Below are positions 12,051 to 23,263 of a stretch of 64,000 bases of DNA, piece by piece. The DNA is from Gnetum montanum (taxonomy: Eukaryota > Streptophyta > Gnetopsida > Gnetales > Gnetaceae): positions 1 through 64,000 of the forward strand of contig MNCI01038363.1 in assembly GCA_015680685.1 (NCBI GenBank), read 5' to 3'. Below the pieces are notes generated by a model that saw only the letters and a program-made list of their open reading frames with translations, did not search any database and was not told the origin of the DNA. Within the stretch, counting starts at the first letter, position 1. Every line of letters starts with the position of its first letter. A program made the position numbers and the translations under genes.

Positions 12051-15000
12051 TATATTAAAGAAAAGTTAGGAAAAACAAAAAAAAAACTAGAGGAGCACTA
12101 CACAAAAGAGAAACTCCAAAATAACAAAAAGGAAGACCTAATTATTTTAGGGATACTTTTTAAGGTTTTCATCTTTATAACTAATCCGAAAAAAAACCTT
12201 TCTTCTACGTAGGAAAAGGATCAAAATCTTGCCCTTATTGAAAAGCTCCTAATTGGGCTTTCACTTTCTACCAAATGCTTTTTATTAATAAGGAAGAAAA
12301 ACTAAAGAGAGACATTTAGGGAAGAAAAACTAAAGACAGACATTTAGGAATTTAGCTGAAGTGGTAGTTGTTGAAGGATGTCATCTTAAGTTGACAAGGG
12401 AAGAAAATTAGGTGGAGAATTTATGTAAAATGCCACATTCCCTCAAAACTTCCAAATGACATAAAGAATAAGAGGATAAAAGTCACCTTACATATGAAGA
12501 AATCCTTGAAGTTGAGGAGTGTCACTAAATAAAACTCCATCTTAGCTTGGTTAAAAACCAAGCAAATATCTCACTAAATAAAACTTTATCTAAGCTTAGT
12601 TGAAAACCATGTAAATATCTACTGCACCAAGTCCAAGAGCAATGAGCTAGGGGACAAGTAAAAAAATAATAATGGATGAATAAGTTTTCTATAAAAAAAT
12701 AAAATAATGGATAAATAAGTTTTCTATGTTACAAACATAACATCTTGGGTCATAAACACCCAAATGAGAGTGCCAAATACTAATAGGAAAACCTTGGTGA
12801 ATCAAATACCATAAAGAATATTTAATTTTTGAAGAAGTAGTGGTGGCATTCCATATCTTCTAAATTCATTGCTTTCATAACTACACATTTTGATTAACCT
12901 TCCAAAGATAATTGAATCTTGGCCAAGTATTTGAATTAGAATTGATAATAGTATATATAATATTTTATTAATATAAAAAAATATGATGGTCATTAATCCA
13001 AGAAAAATTAAGAAAACTATCATGAGAATCTTGAATAGTTACACTTTTATTAAAATTATCCAAAAGATAAAAAAAAATGTGGCCTTTTTAGAAATATTAA
13101 TGCCATAGAGACTTTGACACTCAAACCAAGTAATCTACTGATAATGCATATGAAGAGATAAAAGAGAGGAAATGCTAAACTTATACTATGAACTACAAAG
13201 GCTTGGATTCTTAATGGCCCATAGTTTATTATTCATAGGAAGCCACCAAAGAGAAATCTTGTCAAACATAGAGGTAGAAATAGTTGTATTATTAATATTT
13301 CAAAAATCACCAATAAAACTCCAAGCCTTTCTAACGTGTTTTATGATAATAGAACTTGATATAGTAATACCTTTAAGAAAAAGGATCTAATTTTTTAAAA
13401 ATAAATATCTTTCTTATTACTACTACCTTTGGGCTTATCCATTTAGATGTACTTATGAAAAAGAAGCTTCAAAGGCTTCCAATTAGATAAACATTTAGCC
13501 ACCCACTTAACATATAAAACAATACCATGTTTATCATAACAGACTAGTCATAATCCACAATCCTCTTTGTGAGAAGCGTAAATGTCTCAAGCAACACAAC
13601 AAAATCCTTTTCTAGAATGGCTACTATTTCCAAAAAAATTTTGCACAAGTTAATCAATGTGATAATAGGTAGAAATATTAGGAGCTCAACATGATAAATA
13701 ATACATGAGTAGCTTAAATGATATTCTTACAAATAATAAATTTTCTAGCTATCAAAAGCTTTTTCTTCTTCTATGTCATGGGTTTTTTTTTTCTTTTTGA
13801 AATTTCTTCACTATAACATCCTATAATGTTTTTGAGGATCCAAAAAATCAAAAAGGAAGACCTCACAACTTAAAAATAATTGAATTTTTTAGAAAATGCC
13901 AAGATTTAGACAAAGCCTATTCTTGAAACCTCTTATTATAAAAACTAGAAGATTTTGACCAATTAATTTGAGAGCTTCGAAGTCTACAATATTGTTCAAC
14001 ATGATAAAAAAAATGATATGTAATAGCTTTGTCATTTTTTATCATAAAAAATGAGTCATCTATAGAATGCATATTTAATAAAGTAGAAACATTATTTTCA
14101 ATAAAGATTCCTTACTGCAAATTATATTCTTGATCCTTCTGTATAACATGACAGAAAATTTACAGCAGGAATGAAGAGATAAGAAGAAAGGCGAAAACCT
14201 TGTCTAATTGAGAATTCAAGCTTAAAACTGTTTGTAATGTCAATATTTGTAGCCACAAGTGCATTACATCTACAAAAAGAGTCTTCACCATCCTAATAAA
14301 TTTTCTTTAAAACCATATTTGCAAAGAAAAGCAATATTAAACATCAATTCAATTCAATAATATGCTTTAGCATAATCAAGCTTTTAAAAAGCAATGTCTT
14401 GATTGGAATCATCAGCCCACTATGTACTCTCCTAAGCTAAAAAACATTGGCCAAAATATATCAACCTTTGACAAATCTAATTTGCACTTAAGTAATTAAT
14501 CGAGGAGTAATTGATCTTAATCTTTTTGCAAGACACTTAGCCAAAATTTTAGAAATAGAATTGAAAAGAGTAATAGGGCATTAATTATTAATGAAGGAAA
14601 GATCACCTTCTTTAGGGATAAGTCTAATGACTTTTCTATTTAGCTCTTGACTAAGTGAACATTATTTAATGGCTTTTACAATAACATGATAAAGGTTTAT
14701 GCCAACAACATTCAAATGATTTTTAAGAAATTCAATGGGAATTCCATCAAAACCTAGAGATTTATCATTAGCCAAGATACATGCTACATTCTTTAAATTC
14801 AGTAAGAAAGATATCTTATTCAAGAAGATGATTGTGATAACTATAAATAATATTAAGTAAATGAGTACAATTAGAAAAAAAATCTTCATGATTAAAACCT
14901 TCTACAATATATATACATTGAAAATATCTTTTGAGAAAACCATTGATAATAAGAGAATCAGAAGTAATTTAACCATCAACTTTCATGGAGCTAATAACAA

Positions 15001-15300
15001 GTAAACTATCTTTATCTCTTAAAACTTTAAAAAATTCCTTGCATGATTTTCCCTCTACTTTCAACTAGTTAAGATGATTCTTGATGAGGGTACTCTTAGC
15101 ATTACGCATATCTAATTTTTGTTTGATTGAGCAAACATATGGAAGTCATTGTTGAAGATTAATATTAAAGAGATCATCTTTTGTTGCAGTGTTGATATGT
15201 TGAATTTCATGATAAATTTTTCTTCTTTGTTTTTCTTTATCTCTTGGCATATTGCTTACCCAACTAGTAAGCAAAATTTTGAACATGATATGTAGCACAA
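12050..15300 (-). pseudogene. L1-like LINE reverse transcriptase remnant
   Basis: Minus-strand translation resembles plant non-LTR reverse transcriptase. At 14,662-14,800 ANDKSLGFDGIPIEFLK fits the family's GKSPGPDGxxxEFFK block. Downstream, about 14,650-14,400, come LIPKEG, then an ITLFNSISKILAKCLAKRL stretch and QIRFVKG, matching the I-NLRPISL-x-K-x-LA-RL and Q-xAFV-G blocks. Around 14,200 FSIRQGFRLSSYLF fits GLRQGDPLSPYLF. Many stops and frameshifts are present. The endonuclease domain was not seen, consistent with 5' truncation. Boundaries are approximate, and no poly-A tail or target duplication was identified. Confidence 0.7.
12292..12727. repeat. Three successive short tandem duplications
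   Basis: Three two-copy direct repeats follow each other: about 27 bp (12,292-12,318 and 12,320-12,346), 49 bp (12,522-12,570 and 12,571-12,619) and 25 bp (12,668-12,692 and 12,703-12,727). Each pair differs by a few bases. They fall in or beside the 3' part of the LINE remnant. Confidence 0.75.
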
Positions 15301-15479
15301 AACAAGTAAGTAATCCAACTTGATTTATTAAGGGGTCTTATTTATACATTTTAAAGAGACATCAAATTACGTTTTCTAGGAGTAAGAAATAAAGATGCAT
15401 TCATATGAAAAAGCTCATAATATAAAATTAGAGATTTAAAATCAAATTTACTAGCTATTGGCTTAACTTCAAAACTTGC

Positions 15480-18088
15480 ATTAGATCTTAGGGAGAGTTT
15501 TGTTCCAATCTAATATGTAGGGCATGACATTTTTATGAAATATCTTCAACAAGCTAACATGAAAGATATGGTGTATTTTTAAGTTTGCTAGTAGTTTTGA
15601 TTAGTTAGCTACTTTTTGTATTCATTTTGAAATTTTAAAGGAACCATCATATCAAGGCACCAACTTGGTTGGTATGTTTTCCTAATTTTAGAAAACTTTT
15701 CATTGGTTTGACCCTTAATAATAATTGGTCTCAAATTTGAAACTCCTTCTTAAGATGATTTTGGTTAGTATATCCTTTACATTTATCTTGGGCTGATTAT
15801 AGGTTTTCATTTACCCTTGCAATAATATTTTCCATTATTTTTAATTCTTCTTCTTTCTAATCTATTCTCAAGGTAGGATCAATCCAAGTTAATGGTGTAT
15901 AATAGTTTCACTTATACACAACTTCAAATGGGATCTTATGAATTAATTCTTGATAGTTGTTATTATAGATGAACTCTATCATGTATAAATAATTTTTCAA
16001 GTCTTGGGTCTGCTCCTAATATAACTTCTTAAAATTTCTTTTAGAATTTTGTTAACTTATTCAATTTGGACATTCGTCTTAGGGTGGTACATTATGTTGA
16101 ACTTTAGTTGGATACCTAATTCCATGAAAAAGTTTCTTCAAAATTTGGACATGAACTTTAGATCTCGATTTGATGTGATTGACTTGGAACAACCATGTAA
16201 TTGGAACACTTCCCATACAAACTTATGATACTTCATCTATAGTATTGATAAATTTTAAGGGTATGAAGTGAGACATTTTTTGTAGATGATTAACAACTAC
16301 TAAGATTAATTCATTCTCCTTCTTAGTTATTGAAAATCTTACAATGAAGTCCATAGTTACATTTTCCCATTTTCATATTGGGGCTTTTAATGGTTATAAT
16401 AGACCATTGGGTTCTTCTTTTCTTAGCTTTTACTCTTTGATATGTTGGAAAAACTTTTATGTACACAAAATTTTCATTCTTCATTTTGGACCAAAAATAG
16501 AATTTACATACCATGATATAAGTTTTGGTATAACCAAGGTGTTTAATGTATGGAGATTCAGATGCTTCACTAAGTAACTTGTGCCTTCAGATTTCTTTTG
16601 GGATATATATTCTTTCACTTTTCATTAACATTCCTTATGAGGAAAGGTAGTAATTGGATTTAGAGGTTATGTTCGCTAGAATTGATTTGAAATAAGGGTC
16701 TTTCTTTATTTACTATTTAATTTCTTCTTCCATAGGGATTTTGGCAATGCCAATTATAAAGTTCCACATTTGTTTGAGGACATTGACCACTCTATTTTGT
16801 TTGCCAAGAATACATTTAAATTGAAAATTCATACTTTGCAAGTAATTATATTCACCTACATTGTCTTGTATTTAGAATTGATTGTCTCTATAAGTAATCT
16901 AAACTTTTATAATCATTTTTTAAAACAAATCATTTTTCACAAAGATAGTATCTCCAAATCTTTAAAGTATTAATAATAGCTAATAATTTTAAATCATGAG
17001 TTGAATAATCTACGTTGGATCCTCATAATTTACAAGATTCAAAACATACAATCTTATCTTCTTTTTAGAGAACTAAACCAATTCCCACTTCGCAGACATT
17101 CATAGATACTTCAAATGGTAATTCTACATTTAGAATTCTTAAGATAGGAGTTGTTGTTAAGAGCATCTTTAACATGAGAAACACTTGTTTTTTTGTTAAA
17201 TTTAAACATATATTTCTCTTGTAGAAGATTAGTGAAAGGTTCTATTAAGGTTGAGTAATATTTTATAAAGTGATGATAGAAACTAATCAAGCTTAAAAAA
17301 CTATGATTTGCCTTAGTGTCCTTGGGTATTGAACATTCTTTGATTGTGCTTACTTTAGATGAATCTACTTGCAATACTTGTTTTGATAAAATATGGTTAA
17401 GATAAAATACTTCTTCCTTGAAGAATTCACACTTAGTATAACTTTCAATTGTTTTGTATTTTAGAATCTCCATAGTAGTTTTTAAATGATCTACATGTTT
17501 TGCTTGTGTTAGAGTAAACGAGTATATTATCCATAAATACAATAACAAATTTTTCTATATATTCTTAGAAAATATTATTCATTAGGACCATGCATGTTGT
17601 AGGTGCATTTGTTAATATGAATAACATTACTATGGATTTGTATAGTTCATATCTTGTTCTAAAGGTACTTTTTTCAATATCTTTTTTCTTAATTCTTATT
17701 TGTGGTAATCGAATTTTAAGTCGAGTTTAGAAAAGTAACATGCTCTTGTAAGTTGGTTAAATAGGTCATCAATTCTAGGTAAGGGATAGGTATTTTTAAT
17801 AGCTACATTTTTTAATGTCCTATTGTTACTAGATAACATTAAGGTATCATCTTTCTTCTTAACAAATAAGATCAATGCTTCCTAGTGTGAAACAGTAGGC
17901 TATATGTTTCCCTTCTCTAGCTATTAATCAAATTATACTTTTAATTCTCTTACTTTTGAGGTGATAAACCTGTAAGGGACTTTCAATACTAGTTTAGTTC
18001 TTCAAAAAATATCAATTACATGTTTTATAGTTTACTTTGTTGGTGATTCCCTAGTTTTTCTAAATACCAAGTTTTCATATTTCATAAG
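15480..18088 (-). pseudogene. Ty3/gypsy element H: RT, RNase H and integrase remnant
   Basis: Reading right to left, the minus strand runs from the start of reverse transcriptase to the integrase C-terminus. Around 17,700-17,950 are LILFVKKKDDT and KNTYPLPRIDDLFNQL. At 17,526-17,537 the catalytic box reads FMDN instead of YLDD. From 17,548 to 17,110 come a KCEFFKEEVFYLNHI block and a SFLSLISFYHHFIKYYS block. Near 16,450-16,330 are integrase linker words (CQRVKAKKRRTQ). Near 15,950 NNYQELIHKIPFEVVYK matches the integrase YNNSYHSSIGMAPFEALYG block, and at about 15,580 KIHHIFHVSLLK matches the C-terminal block. There are many stops. The 5' half appears to resume at 29,405 beyond the inserted elements A and B. 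Confidence 0.8.
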
Positions 18089-19168
18089 TGAGGATTGAGA
18101 ACTTAGAAGGGTAGTTGAATAAGTTCCCCAATTAAAATTGCACTAGCCATTCAAACATACCAAATTTTATGTGGTTCTTGAACTTGGGTACATACACACT
18201 CAAAGGGTAGAATTCGTGCACATATTTGGACTTTGTTTCTTAAAAAAAAATGATTTGAAGGGTAGTATACCTTGTGCAAGCTCTGAGCTCTACTTTGCAG
18301 TGTTTCATCACTATGAAACCACTCAACCTTGGAATGTTCTAGCAACCTCAGAATGTAGTTTCAAGGACCTCACAACTTTTACAAAGTTGAGCTATGCTTC
18401 AGAGTGTTTTGATGCTACAAAACCACACAATCCCATAGGATCCTTACAAGCTCAATATGAATGCCCTCTTAGAAGAAGCACATCAACCCCATAGGGCTAC
18501 AAGAAAGAGAGAAAAGAACAAGAAAAGAATTTAACTAAATTTACAAGTCCTTATACTTGAAGCTTAGTATAAATTACAATCAAGTACATGATGTTACAAT
18601 GAAGCACAAGAATAGAATTGCATAGAATAGACAATGAGGATCTTGAGTGTGAATAATGCTTGCACGATTCACAAGATTTTGACATCATCTTATAGCCTCA
18701 GAGTTTTCAAAAACTCCTTGGAATTCATGTAATGACTAGTAAACAACTAGTGTGGATGTGTACTTTGAAGATGGAACATCTAATTGAGATTTACCTCAAT
18801 CTAGGAGAGATCTCTCATTGTTAGATGGGACATCTATAGTGGGACATCTACTATTGTAGATAGACGTCTACTATTTTTTAAAGATGTCTTCACAACTTTT
18901 GAGCTCTAACTTTTGAGGCTTTCACCTATCAATTTTCCTTCTTTCCAATCCTTAGAGCATCTTCATTTGATTTTTAGCCTTCATTTTTGTCCATGCTCTC
19001 ATCTTGCCCATGTAGCTTTCATTTCAACATCTCATTGTAGATCTTGTTTCCTTGAGTTCTGAGATCTCATTCTGGAGTTCTTATTCACATCTTGCAAAAA
19101 CATTATCCACCACAAACATTCTATTTTCTTCATTTTCCTTAAGGTTTTGACATACCAAAAGGTCAACA
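18089..19168 (-). repeat. Element A 3' LTR (1,080 bp)
   Basis: On the plus strand it begins TGAGGATTGAGAACTTAG and ends GGTCAACA, so on the coding strand the LTR starts TGTTGACC. The U3 part (about 18,750-18,900) is rich in AGATGTCT/GGACATCT-type motifs, and a TATA-like CTATAAGATG lies at 18,686-18,695. It aligns to the LTRs of elements B, C and E and to the other LTR of A. Confidence 0.85.
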
Positions 19169-19185
19169 ATCTTCCCCTTTTTGGT
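19169..19185 (-). promoter_or_regulatory. Element A polypurine tract
   Basis: On the minus strand AAAAAGGGGAAGAT directly precedes the 3' LTR start TGTTGACC, the normal place for the plus-strand primer of reverse transcription. The same tract occurs beside the left LTRs of B, C and E. Confidence 0.8.
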
Positions 19186-19259
19186 GATGTTCAAAACTTA
19201 AGAAAATGGATTTGTAGGATTCATAAAAAAATGTATTTAGAAGAAATCCCCCTAAATAT

Positions 19260-19320
19260 ATGCAAGAGAAGAAAGAAAAGAAAAGAGAGAGAGAATATGT
19301 ATATATATATATATAGAGTG
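19260..19320. repeat. GA-rich then (AT)n microsatellite
   Basis: An AG-rich run is followed by an alternating AT tract at about 19,298-19,315. It is simple sequence inside element A with no gene content. Confidence 0.8.
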
Positions 19321-19429
19321 TTTTAAGAGCCTAGAATAGCTATGCTTTATTGGATATTGAAAGCCTAGAATAAACTTACTTGATAAGACAACATGTCTTT
19401 ATAGAGAGCAGTGAGTCACCATTCATTAA

Positions 19430-20950
19430 GAGGTTTGGTGAAAGCACCTATAAGTTGATTTTCTATTCCAATGAATTCTAACTCTATATGTCCAAGTTGA
19501 GTGTGTTCTCATATAAAGTGATGTTGAATTTTGATGTGTTTTATATGAGAATGATGGATTGGATTCTCTATCATATTGATGACACTATTGTTGTTGCAAT
19601 AAATTGATGTAGATTGGGTTTTTACCCCTGAGTCCTTGAGTGTTTCTTTCATCCATAAAATTTGGACATAATAACTTCAGCTAAAATGCACTTGGCTTCT
19701 ACTGTAGAGAGTGCTCTAGAAGTTTGTTTTTTAGTTGTCCAAGAGACAAGACTCTTTTCTACGAAAAATCAATTTTCACTTGTGCTTCAATGATCATTTG
19801 AACAACCTGCCCAATTTGCATCACAATATCCAACAAGATCAAGTAGGAAATCCTTTGGATACCAAATTTTCCAATTAGTAGTACCTTTTAGATAATTAAA
19901 AGTATGTTTAACAAACTTTAAATGGGATTCTTTTGGATTTTCTTGATATCTAGCACAAAATTCCTACATTTAATTCTATTTCTACTCTACTAACATTTAA
20001 ATAAAGTAGGCTATGTATCATACCTCTGTAAATCTTGTGATCAATAGGTTTTCCTTGATCATCTTTGGTGAGCTTGACATTTTTTGCCATAGGAGTGTTC
20101 TTTATCTTAACTTCTGCCAAGTTGAATTTGAGTAGTAGATCTTTGATATATTTGGTTTGAAAAATAAAGGTTTCATCTTTTTTTTTTGATTAATTTGAAA
20201 TCCAATAAAGTTGTTGAGCTCTCCCATCATGCTCATTTCAAATTCTGATTGCATAAGATTTGAAAACTTCTTGCATACAATTTCATTAGTGGCACCAAAA
20301 AAAAAAAACTGTCAACATAGATTTGAATAATAAGTAAATCATTACCTTATTTTTTGAGAAATAAAGTGACATTAGCCTACCTATTTCGAACACATTGGAT
20401 GTAAGGTGTTGGGAAATTTTTTCGTACCAAGCTCGAAGAGCTTGTTTAAGCCCATAGAAAGCCTTCTTGAGCCTGAAAACATGAATGAGATTAATGGGAT
20501 CTACAAATCGTTTAGGTTGTGCAACATATAGCTCTTCTTATATGGTCCCATTTAGAAAGGCATTTTTCACATCCATTTGATATAGCTTGATGTTCTTAAT
20601 GCTAGCATATGCTAAAAGAAGTCTAATAAATTCAAGTTTAGCAATAGGAGCAAAAGTCTCATCAAAATCAATTCATTCTTATTGATTATAGCCTTTTGTA
20701 ACTAGCATCGCTTTATTTTTAATGATATTTCCATTTTCATCAATTTTATTTCTGAAAATCCATTTCATCCTAATAATTGATTTATGGTTTGGTTTGGATG
20801 TCAATTCCCATACATAATTCCTAGTGAATTGATTTAGTTCATCTTGCATAGTGAAAATTTGCCCTTCTTCTCCTTATGCTTCTTTGAAGTTTTTGGGTTC
20901 TAGTTGTGAGAGATATCTTGCATAGGCACAAGTTTCCTTAGTTTGGATCC
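19430..20950 (-). pseudogene. Element A copia reverse transcriptase and RNase H
   Basis: Minus-strand fragments fit copia RT: an AFLNGTI block followed by EELYVAQPKRF near 20,580-20,500, then KAFYGLKQALRAWYEKIS near 20,450-20,400 (family KALYGLKQAPRAWYERLS). The catalytic box at 20,308-20,319 reads YVDS instead of YVDD. The C-terminal RNase H piece near 19,560-19,430 (NPIHHSHIKHIKIQHHFI, then IENQLIGAFTKPLNE) matches the family ending. Stops and frameshifts make it non-coding. A poly-T run has expanded beside the catalytic codons. Confidence 0.85.
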
Positions 20951-21249
20951 TAGTGTGAATTACCTCTTATACTTATCTAATTACATCATTGAGAGATTAT
21001 GTTCTACTAAGTCTAGACATCTTAGGTTGAATTGGTGATATCTACTTATGTTCATCCTCATGCTCTTCCTCATGTTCACTATCTACTTTTTAATTTTTGT
21101 CAATTTGAACTTGTGAGGTACTAGATAACTTTTGAATGGGAACTACTACATCATCAAGTTATGGAGAAGTAACATCACTATCATCAATTTTAATATTAAT
21201 AGTTTACTCTCTAAGATTTGTTCTTTTGTTGAAGACTCTATATGCTCTA

Positions 21250-21990
21250 CTAATGGAAGATTATCCTAAGAAAATTTCTTCATCAATTTTAGGATCAAAT
21301 TTTCTTAAGATATCTTTATCATTAACAATATAGAATTTAGAACCTAAATTATAAATATAACCTATTGAAGGTTTTCTACTAGACCATAATTCATAGGGAG
21401 TTTTAGAGGTCAACCTTCTTACTAGAGCTCTGTTGAAGATGTAGCAAGTAGTGTTTATTGCTTCAACCCAAAAGTGGTAAGGAAGATTTCCATCATTCAA
21501 TATAATTCTTCCTATGTTATTTAAGATCCTATTTCTTCTTTTATGTACACCATTTTGTTGATGAGTTTTAGTAGAGAATTAATGAAGTATGCCATTCATT
21601 TGACAAAATTACTCAAATTTTGCATTCTTGAGTTTCCCTCCATTTTCACTCCTAATGACTTTGACACCATAGTCTTTTTCTTTCTAAATTTGATTGGAAA
21701 TTATTAAGAAATGACCAAATGCTTCATCCTTGTAATATAAAAAAGCAACCCCAGTAAAATGATAGTAATCATCAACAATGGTTAGAAAATATCTTTTCTT
21801 TTCGAAACTAAGTGTTTGAGAAGGACCAATGAGATCCATGTGAAGTAAGGGGTGAGAGATAAAGATGCAATTTTTCTTATGGAACCTTACCCTTGTTTTC
21901 TTTCCCTTTTGGCATGCTTCAAAAGTGTTCAAATTAAAGTCTTTAAGTTTGGGAAATTCATGAATCATTTCCTTTGTTACCAGAGTTGAA
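21250..21990 (-). pseudogene. Element A copia integrase
   Basis: Two minus-strand pieces (21,684-21,968 and 21,261-21,500). The first has the pre-integrase block CQKGKKTRVRF and the integrase core HMDLIGPS followed by KRYFLTIVDDY. The second has YHFWVEAINTTCYIFNRA and KTPYELWSSRKPSIGYI, the blocks usually seen at the end of the copia integrase core. A stretch of about 180 bases with stops lies between them. Confidence 0.85.
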
Positions 21991-21999
21991 AAAAATTTC

Positions 22000-23160
22000 T
22001 TTGTTTATGTGGCTTAACTTTCTATACAACATATGAGCATCATTTGTATTATTGATCAAGCACTTGGATTCAAGGTTAGGATTGTCTCCAAATACAATAG
22101 TATAAATATTTTCCTTTCTAGTTCCTTCTATCACAATGTTTCTAGTGGTTAACTCTTTTATTCTACAAGTCTCTTTTGAAAACGTAACATCAAAATTTGA
22201 ATAAAAACATTGACTAACATTGAGAAGATTATACTTTAACCCTTTAATATAGAAAATTTATTTATAGTAGGTTGTCCCTTACCTTTCCTTCCTATGGTAT
22301 TAATACCTATTACAGGAGCTTCCATGTCATCTCCAAAAGTGAAGGTTCCATAATTCTAATTTGAGAAGTATATGAATTGGATTTTATCTCCCATCATATG
22401 TCTTGAACAACCACTATCAATATACCATGTGCTTGTTTTAAATACAAAGAAAGCAACTTGAGCCATCGTGTTTTGTTCAGGCTTCCTCTCTTTTTTCTTC
22501 CAAACTTTCTTTCCCTAAAAATCACCTTGTCTAGTTTATTTTTGAAAAGACCAAGTGTAATGTTTCATCCAAAGATAGTAATATGCCTGCATGTCTAAAT
22601 TTTCTGTTATAGAAACATTCAAAGTCCTAAATTTTGTTATGTTATCAAACTTGGAACAACATCCTTTTAAAGAACCCTTGATGCATACATCCTTTTGCTC
22701 TTGATCTTTGGGATTTTCTAGAAATTTCTTATTCTTGTATTCAATGACCTTGGTTAGTCTTTGAATATTAGCTGTTAGGTTTGAGTTTTCTTTCTTAAGA
22801 TAAGAACTTTCATCATTAAGAATTGCAATATTTATCTCTTTGTCATGTAAGATATCTTTCATTTTAAAGCATAGACTTTGAAAAGAAATAATTTCATTAC
22901 AAAGAAACTCATACCTTTCTTTGAAGGAGTTTTCATCTTCTTTATGATGACTTCTATGATTATTTGTACTTTATTTCTTATGAAATTTATCATACATATT
23001 ACCAAACATGTAGTTATGATCTCTTTTGGAGGCTATATGGCCTCCTCTATTACATATCAAGCTGAATGTAGAAGAGGGAATAAGAAACTTACCTTTACTA
23101 ATGTAACATAGGAATTGAATACAACACTTCAAGAAGAAATTGATGAAACATATCATTGTA
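22000..23160 (-). pseudogene. Element A gag tail and protease
   Basis: Reading right to left: a damaged zinc-knuckle-like ICNRGGHIASKRDHN near 23,060-23,020, then a coiled-coil-like stretch at 22,536-22,862 (ESSYLKKENSNLTANIQRL), typical of plant copia gag C-termini. The protease motif TWYIDSGCSRHMMGDK follows near 22,420-22,375, with the catalytic DSG intact. The N-terminal gag domain (the EGYxPP...KPYNKW block) is not present between here and the primer-binding site. Confidence 0.75.
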
Positions 23161-23248
23161 TTTGTCTAATTGAATATGAAAATTGTTGGTGATTTGATGT
23201 TTGTTGTCCCTTCCATATTCTTGTTGAGTTAGCTATGTGAGATTATTG

Positions 23249-23261
23249 GGCTCCGATACCA
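23249..23261 (-). promoter_or_regulatory. Element A primer-binding site
   Basis: On the minus strand TGGTATCGGAGCC follows the 5' LTR after a 2-base spacer. It matches the complement of the initiator tRNA-Met 3' end (consensus TGGTATCAGAGC) used by most plant copia elements. Confidence 0.85.
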
Positions 23262-23263
23262 CT

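Noticed and set aside
18171-18494. 107-codon plus-strand frame
   Set aside because: It lies in the element A LTR, opposite to the element's direction, and other LTR copies do not keep it open.
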